A stretch of DNA of 9,193 bases from contig JAIPFU010000060.1 in NCBI GenBank assembly GCA_021736505.1, forward strand, positions 1 through 9,193, given 5' to 3'. The stretch comes from Spirochaetia bacterium (GTDB lineage: Bacteria > Spirochaetota > Spirochaetia > PWKH01). The notes beneath the pieces were generated by a model. The model saw nothing but the letters and a program-made list of their open reading frames with translations. It did not search any database and was not told where the DNA came from. Both the position numbers and the translations under genes were made by a program. Shown piece after piece: positions 5,223 to 9,193 of this stretch (position 1 is the stretch's first letter; every line of letters starts with the position of its first letter).

Positions 5223-6352
5223 TAGTTGTCATGTTCAGAATCCGCAGTATCCAGCACATTTCGGTAGACATCTGAGGAGGAGTGAAACCCATCCTTAATA
5301 ACCGTATTGTCCATATTATTATTGAACACAGCAATCGGCGCCTCCACAAAATACGGAACCGGCTCTCCGCTGCCGTTCTCAATATACCTGTCAGGAACCG
5401 GCTCCTCTCCCCGAGCTAATGAGACCGCAAGAGAAGCCGCACGCACCGCAAGTGTTCCGATGGGTTTGTACACCGTCATAAGCTGGATTCCCTCAACAAC
5501 CCGCTGGCAGGAGAGCAGGTCCGCATCCTGACCCACCACAGCCACATCCCCCGCCATGCGCCGCTCCGCCAAGAGCCGAATAGCCGCATTCGCAAGCTGG
5601 TCATTCCCCGCCGAAATAGCATCAATATCCGTAGTGCGCTCCAGCACCGCCCGTACTTTTTCAGTCGCTTCATCTGAACTCCACTCTTCCAGCCAGAGCT
5701 CCTCCACCACTTTGACATCACCCCGCTCTATAGCCGGATCCAGAACCTCGTGCAGCCCGTCATTAACTTCATAACTGTTATTATCCCGGATTGAGCCGTT
5801 CACAATAAGATAATTTCCCCGCGGAACCTTTCCCAGCAGCGCCTTTCCGAAAAGCCTTCCCACCTCCTGATTATCAAAGGAGATATAAGCTGGAATCGGC
5901 ACCCCCTGTACCAGACGATCATAGGCAATCACCGGAATTTTCTTATCGTTCACCCGCTTCACCACCCCGGAAAGCAGGTCCGTATCATGGGCCAGAACCA
6001 CCAGCACATCAATGTCCCGATTCAGCAGGTACTCAATCTGATCAATCTGAGCCTGTGTTCCTCCCGCTGAAAGCTGCATAATTACCTCCGCGCCCAACTT
6101 CTTCGCCGCCTCGGTAAAAATTTTAATATCCTTGTTCCAACGCTCAATAATGAACGTATCTGTGGCTATAGAGAAACCTATGGTGATGCTTCCGCCATCG
6201 TTTCCCGCTGTTCCGCTCCCTGCAGCACTGTTCCGACTCCCAGCTCCTGAAGCTGCACCATCTTCACCGCTGCAGGCAGTGATTAATGAAGCTAGCAGCA
6301 GAATGAAAGCCGCTGAATACATGCACCTGCGGATCATCTTTATCACATTCAT
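5207..6352 (-). CDS. xylFII: XylF-like sugar-sensing lipoprotein
   Basis: Membrane-tethered sugar-binding protein, 381 residues. Residues 1-26 are a signal peptide ending in a lipobox (ITA-C27), followed by a Ser/Gly/Ala-rich linker (28-54) that holds the domain off the membrane. The type I periplasmic-binding domain (56 to about 357) resembles E. coli XylF: FSIATDTFIIERWNKD, AYDRL, GQDADL, MTVYKP and TVIKDGFH. Conserved sugar-contact positions remain: R71-W72, D145-R146, N191-N192, W224, N250-D251, D276 and K296. A charged tail of about 20 residues extends past the usual XylF end. The ATG at 6352 overlaps the regulator stop as ATGA and follows AGGTAAGGG. Sharing an operon with a kinase and regulator rather than a permease suggests a sensor, as in clostridial XylFII, which docks onto the LytS kinase. 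Xylose is the likely ligand; a second transport receptor is the alternative. Confidence 0.88.
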   Translation of the reverse strand: MNVIKMIRRCMYSAAFILLLASLITACSGEDGAASGAGSRNSAAGSGTAGNDGGSITIGFSIATDTFIIERWNKDIKIFTEAAKKLGAEVIMQLSAGGTQAQIDQIEYLLNRDIDVLVVLAHDTDLLSGVVKRVNDKKIPVIAYDRLVQGVPIPAYISFDNQEVGRLFGKALLGKVPRGNYLIVNGSIRDNNSYEVNDGLHEVLDPAIERGDVKVVEELWLEEWSSDEATEKVRAVLERTTDIDAISAGNDQLANAAIRLLAERRMAGDVAVVGQDADLLSCQRVVEGIQLMTVYKPIGTLAVRAASLAVSLARGEEPVPDRYIENGSGEPVPYFVEAPIAVFNNNMDNTVIKDGFHSSSDVYRNVLDTADSEHDNYDLGE

Positions 6353-7896
6353 ACACCCTTACCTCTACCGAAATTTTCAGCATACGCTGTGGGAGTTTTC
6401 CCTGTATATTTCTTAAAAATTCTGCTGAAATAGTTGGGGTCCTGGTATCCCACCGCAAAGGAGATCTCCTTTATTGATTTACTCTGCTGCTTCAGCAGCT
6501 CCTCCGCCTTGTGAATGCGAACGGAGGTCACGTAATCAACAAAATTCATCTTGACATGTTCTGAGAACAGGCGGCTCAAGTATGCTGGAGACACATCGCA
6601 GGTTTCAGCAACTGCGGTAAGCTGAAGGGGGTCGGCATACTGAGCATCGATGCAGGCCATAGCTTTCCGCAGCGGGGCAGGTCGATTCTCCTGCCGATAA
6701 ATCGCCGACTTGTCCACAATTACCCGGAGGCTGCGGACCGCCCAATTTTTACAGTCATCTGCAGTCCTCAAGGCCTCCAGCTCCCGTACATAGTCAGTCA
6801 GCTGGCCGCTCTCCCCTAGGGAATGGCTTAAATCGTCTTCCAGAAGGGTAAAGAGGGCTATCAGTTTCCCCTTGAACAGCTCCAGGGAGCTGTTCCGAAT
6901 AAACAGATCCATGAAACTGGTAAACAGCTCGAGAACTTCCTGAAAGGTTTTCAGACTCCCCACGGCCTTGCGGATCTCCGCTGCCATCCGCTCCTCTTGG
7001 AAGCTGCGGGCAGAATCCCCCTCCTGCTCGGCAAAGGGTTTCAGGGCCTCATTGAAGGAGAGATAGAACTCACTGAAGGGACGAAAGCTGCCGTCTCCGC
7101 AGGTAAAGCTGCAGTTTTCAGGAATTACTTCCCGGATGGTATGCTCCACCGTCTTCAACAGCCTGGCCGAATTCCTGTCCTGCATAATCATCAGCATCAA
7201 TTTCCCAAGATACTCCATAGAAAAGAGCTGGTATTTATAGGAGAGCCGGGAAATAATATCGCTATACATGGAACTGTTCACGGAATCGACATCACTGTCC
7301 AGGTAATCGGCATTAATTTCCTCAGTACAATCCCGGCTTATCGAAATAAGATAGATTGCCGCGCTGTCACCGCTTATGGAAAACATCTCTTTGTATCGTT
7401 CCCATTCATCCTGATCCAGATGCTTCCAGGGGATTGAGGAGAGAAAGTTCTTGATCTCCCAGTTGGTGTGATGAACCATCTGCTGCGCCTGTTTGAGCTG
7501 ATTCAGCATGCTGATCCGTTTCTCATCTAAATAGACTTTCACCTTCTCCAGTGTTTCCAGGAATCGTTTTCGGGATATGGGCTTAACCAGATAGCTGAAA
7601 ACTCCCAGGGGAATGGCTTTTTTTGCAATATCAAAGCGTTCGTAGGCTGTGGAGAGGATGAAGAGGATCTCCGGGTAGCGTTTCTGCAGCTCCCGTATCG
7701 TCTCAAGGCCGTCAATTCCAGGCATACCGATATCCATGAAGATTACATCCGGGTGGGTTTCCGCCGTCAGGGCTATGGCCTCCTTCCCGGAGCGCGCTTT
7801 TCCGCAGAGAGTAAAATCTTCTGTCCCTTTCTCCAGCATAAAGGCAAAACTGTCTAATACTGGTTCTTCGTCGTCAACGATCATAACGTTATACAT
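6349..7896 (-). CDS. YesN-type response regulator, receiver plus AraC domain
   Basis: Cytoplasmic transcription regulator, 515 residues. The receiver domain (1 to about 120) has the acidic pair D8-D9, phospho-acceptor D55 in MDIGMPG, T83 and K105 in LVKP, so it looks active. A middle region of about 280 residues has no motif I recognise; long linkers of this kind occur in many YesN-like regulators. The C-terminus (about 410-510) is an AraC/XylS DNA-binding domain with two helix-turn-helix units near 426-447 and 474-495; the second carries the family signature IKEISFAVGYQDPNYFSRIFKKYTGKTP. The ATG at 7896 is preferred over the ATG at 7884 because AAGGGA lies upstream and MYNVMIVDDEE fits family starts. 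It overlaps the kinase stop by 16 nt and the lipoprotein start by 4 nt. It probably activates the sugar transporter promoter at about 4937. Confidence 0.93.
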   Translation of the reverse strand: MYNVMIVDDEEPVLDSFAFMLEKGTEDFTLCGKARSGKEAIALTAETHPDVIFMDIGMPGIDGLETIRELQKRYPEILFILSTAYERFDIAKKAIPLGVFSYLVKPISRKRFLETLEKVKVYLDEKRISMLNQLKQAQQMVHHTNWEIKNFLSSIPWKHLDQDEWERYKEMFSISGDSAAIYLISISRDCTEEINADYLDSDVDSVNSSMYSDIISRLSYKYQLFSMEYLGKLMLMIMQDRNSARLLKTVEHTIREVIPENCSFTCGDGSFRPFSEFYLSFNEALKPFAEQEGDSARSFQEERMAAEIRKAVGSLKTFQEVLELFTSFMDLFIRNSSLELFKGKLIALFTLLEDDLSHSLGESGQLTDYVRELEALRTADDCKNWAVRSLRVIVDKSAIYRQENRPAPLRKAMACIDAQYADPLQLTAVAETCDVSPAYLSRLFSEHVKMNFVDYVTSVRIHKAEELLKQQSKSIKEISFAVGYQDPNYFSRIFKKYTGKTPTAYAENFGRGKGV

Positions 7897-9193
7897 GGTT
7901 CTTCCCTTGTATCTATACGTATCAGAACTTCCGTCCCTTCGTCCGGAGCTGTCTGGATGGTGATAATCTCGTCATTCTGGGGAAAGAAGAAATAGAGCCG
8001 CTGAATGACGTTTTCCAGGCCCATCACCTTTGATCCGTATTCGGTGCTCCGATCCAGGTGTTTCAGGAGTGATTCAACCATTTCACGAGACATGCCGATA
8101 CCATTGTCTTTTACGGAGAGGCAAATGTACGCATCCTCTTTCCAGATACTTACGGTGATGCAGCCCTTGCGGTCAACGCCTTTGAAGGCATGGATCACAG
8201 AGTTCTCCACCAGAGGCTGCAGAATCATTGCGGGAACCTCACAGCCTTCATCAATGGATTCCTGCACGTCCAGCTCAATATTCAGCGACTTGGGAAATCG
8301 GATATTGAGAATGTAGAAGTATGAACGCAGTCCTTTGATTTCCTGTTTCAGCGGAACAAATAATTTTCGTTCGCGAATATTGTTCCGGAAGAATTCCGCC
8401 AGGTTCTCCATGAATTCCGCTGTTTTATCGGCATCTTCCACTATGGCCAGCTGTACACCGGTGTTGATAGTGTTGAAGAGAAAATGCGGGTTCATCTGCG
8501 CCTGCATGGTGTAGAATTCCATGCGTTTCAGCAGCTGCTCCATCTTCATGTTCCTGAGTTTCTCCGAAAGATAGCCCTGTTCTATGTTTTTCTGTTTCTG
8601 AATCTCCTGAATGTACTGGCGGATGTCGCTTTTCATCTGATTGAAGGCCTCCACCACGCTGCTGACCTCCGATACGGCATCAACATGGATATCGGGTACA
8701 TCAAAATTCCCCTGAGCCAGTTCGCCGGCGGTCTGCGCAAGTTTATGCATGGGATCCGTAACTCGATTCAGGGAGTAGAGCATCCAGCTGATGGCCCAGA
8801 GAAAGGCAAATATGATGACCAGCAGGTTCCAGAACTGAAGGGAGCGGGATGTCTGGATGACTTTTTCATAGCCCGTCAGCTGTTCGCGGAAGCCGTGAAG
8901 GCTGATGTAGTCAATTCGGGAGACGATGTAGGAGTTGAGCTGCTCCATATTCTCGTAGAGGCTGGTATATTCGCTGATAGCCCTCCCCCGCTTCTCCTGC
9001 ACTGCCTGCTCCACCATATCCAGATACGACTCCAGCAGCGAGTAGACTTCACGCTTTGCCAATTGAATGGGGTCGTGGGATATGGGTATGTTCTCCGGGA
9101 TCATTCCGCGCAGATTCTGCTCCTTCATGAGGAGTTCGGCCAGAGCTTTGGATGACTTGCTGGAGAGGTAATCAAGAAAAGGCACCTGGATCT
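7881..9193 (-). CDS. YesM/LytS-type sensor histidine kinase, 5' end missing
   Basis: Membrane sensor kinase paired with the YesN-type regulator. The frame is open to the right edge, so the N-terminus, including the first membrane segment, lies outside the window. GTG at 9185 is only an internal valine. Counting from that codon: extracytoplasmic helical region 1-115, membrane segment about 117-139, HAMP about 137-190, coiled-coil linker to about 225, His_kinase domain with H234 in MNPHFLFNTIN (codon 8486-8484), N box with N328 in LVENSVIHAF, and G1 box DNGIG at 360-364. This is the PF06580 class, not the common HisKA class. The small extracytoplasmic region has no sugar-binding domain of its own, which fits a kinase that reads the ligand state of the tethered XylF-like protein. 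It heads the visible part of the operon and overlaps the regulator gene by 16 nt. Confidence 0.92.
   Translation of the reverse strand, partial: IQVPFLDYLSSKSSKALAELLMKEQNLRGMIPENIPISHDPIQLAKREVYSLLESYLDMVEQAVQEKRGRAISEYTSLYENMEQLNSYIVSRIDYISLHGFREQLTGYEKVIQTSRSLQFWNLLVIIFAFLWAISWMLYSLNRVTDPMHKLAQTAGELAQGNFDVPDIHVDAVSEVSSVVEAFNQMKSDIRQYIQEIQKQKNIEQGYLSEKLRNMKMEQLLKRMEFYTMQAQMNPHFLFNTINTGVQLAIVEDADKTAEFMENLAEFFRNNIRERKLFVPLKQEIKGLRSYFYILNIRFPKSLNIELDVQESIDEGCEVPAMILQPLVENSVIHAFKGVDRKGCITVSIWKEDAYICLSVKDNGIGMSREMVESLLKHLDRSTEYGSKVMGLENVIQRLYFFFPQNDEIITIQTAPDEGTEVLIRIDTREEPCITL

Noticed and set aside
6997..7437. 146-codon plus-strand open frame
   Set aside because: Antisense shadow of the response-regulator linker region.
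7882..7884. ATG overlapping the kinase stop as ATGA, as the regulator start
   Set aside because: It would remove the first four residues before the receiver beta strand; the ATG at 7896 has a better ribosome binding site and gives the usual family N-terminus.
8484..9155. 223-codon plus-strand open frame
   Set aside because: It lies fully antisense to the histidine kinase, whose motifs are unmistakable, and its peptide has no family features.
9183..9185. GTG as the true start of the kinase
   Set aside because: The frame is open upstream to the window edge and no first membrane segment is present, so this is an internal valine of a longer protein.

Overview
The window looks like an accessory sugar-uptake and sugar-sensing locus. 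The organism is probably a diderm bacterium of moderate GC, and I lean towards a spirochaete. That lean is inference: the transport binding protein has an ordinary cleavable signal peptide ending near LFAQA, with no lipobox, so it should be free in a periplasm. Most monodermal bacteria lipidate such proteins. Nothing in the window, such as rRNA or a marker gene, fixes the taxon.

All six confident genes are on the minus strand and read from the right edge leftwards. First is a sensing cassette: a YesM/LytS-type histidine kinase (7881-9193, 5' end cut by the window edge), a YesN-type response regulator with an AraC DNA-binding domain (6349-7896), and a XylF-like lipoprotein (5207-6352). These genes overlap by 16 and 4 nt. 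After a 313-nt gap with a clear -10 box comes a complete CUT2 monosaccharide ABC transporter: a ChvE-like binding protein (3799-4893), a double-domain ATPase (GguA-like, 2141-3661) and a permease (GguB/XylH-like, 861-2060).

The likely logic is that the tethered XylF-like protein binds an aldose outside the membrane and signals through the kinase. The kinase phosphorylates the regulator, and the regulator switches on the transporter promoter next door. This matches the XylFII-LytS-YesN xylose-sensing system known from clostridia, but here the transporter belongs to the ChvE-GguAB branch.

The left 860 nt hold no gene I recognise. They contain a 65-codon open 3' fragment (1-200), a perfect 11-bp inverted repeat (260-289), two weak overlapping small ORFs, a pyrimidine-rich stretch with repeated CTTACTC, and tandem repeats at the end of the permease gene.

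The most interesting small-scale features are a 12-codon leader ORF with its own strong ribosome binding site, whose stop overlaps the permease start as ATGA; short tandem repeats (19 bp x3 and 13 bp x3) lying on the stop codons of two genes; a two-part inverted repeat just upstream of the transporter -10 box; and a strong intercistronic stem-loop after the binding-protein gene. I saw no CRISPR array, tRNA, rRNA or intact mobile element.
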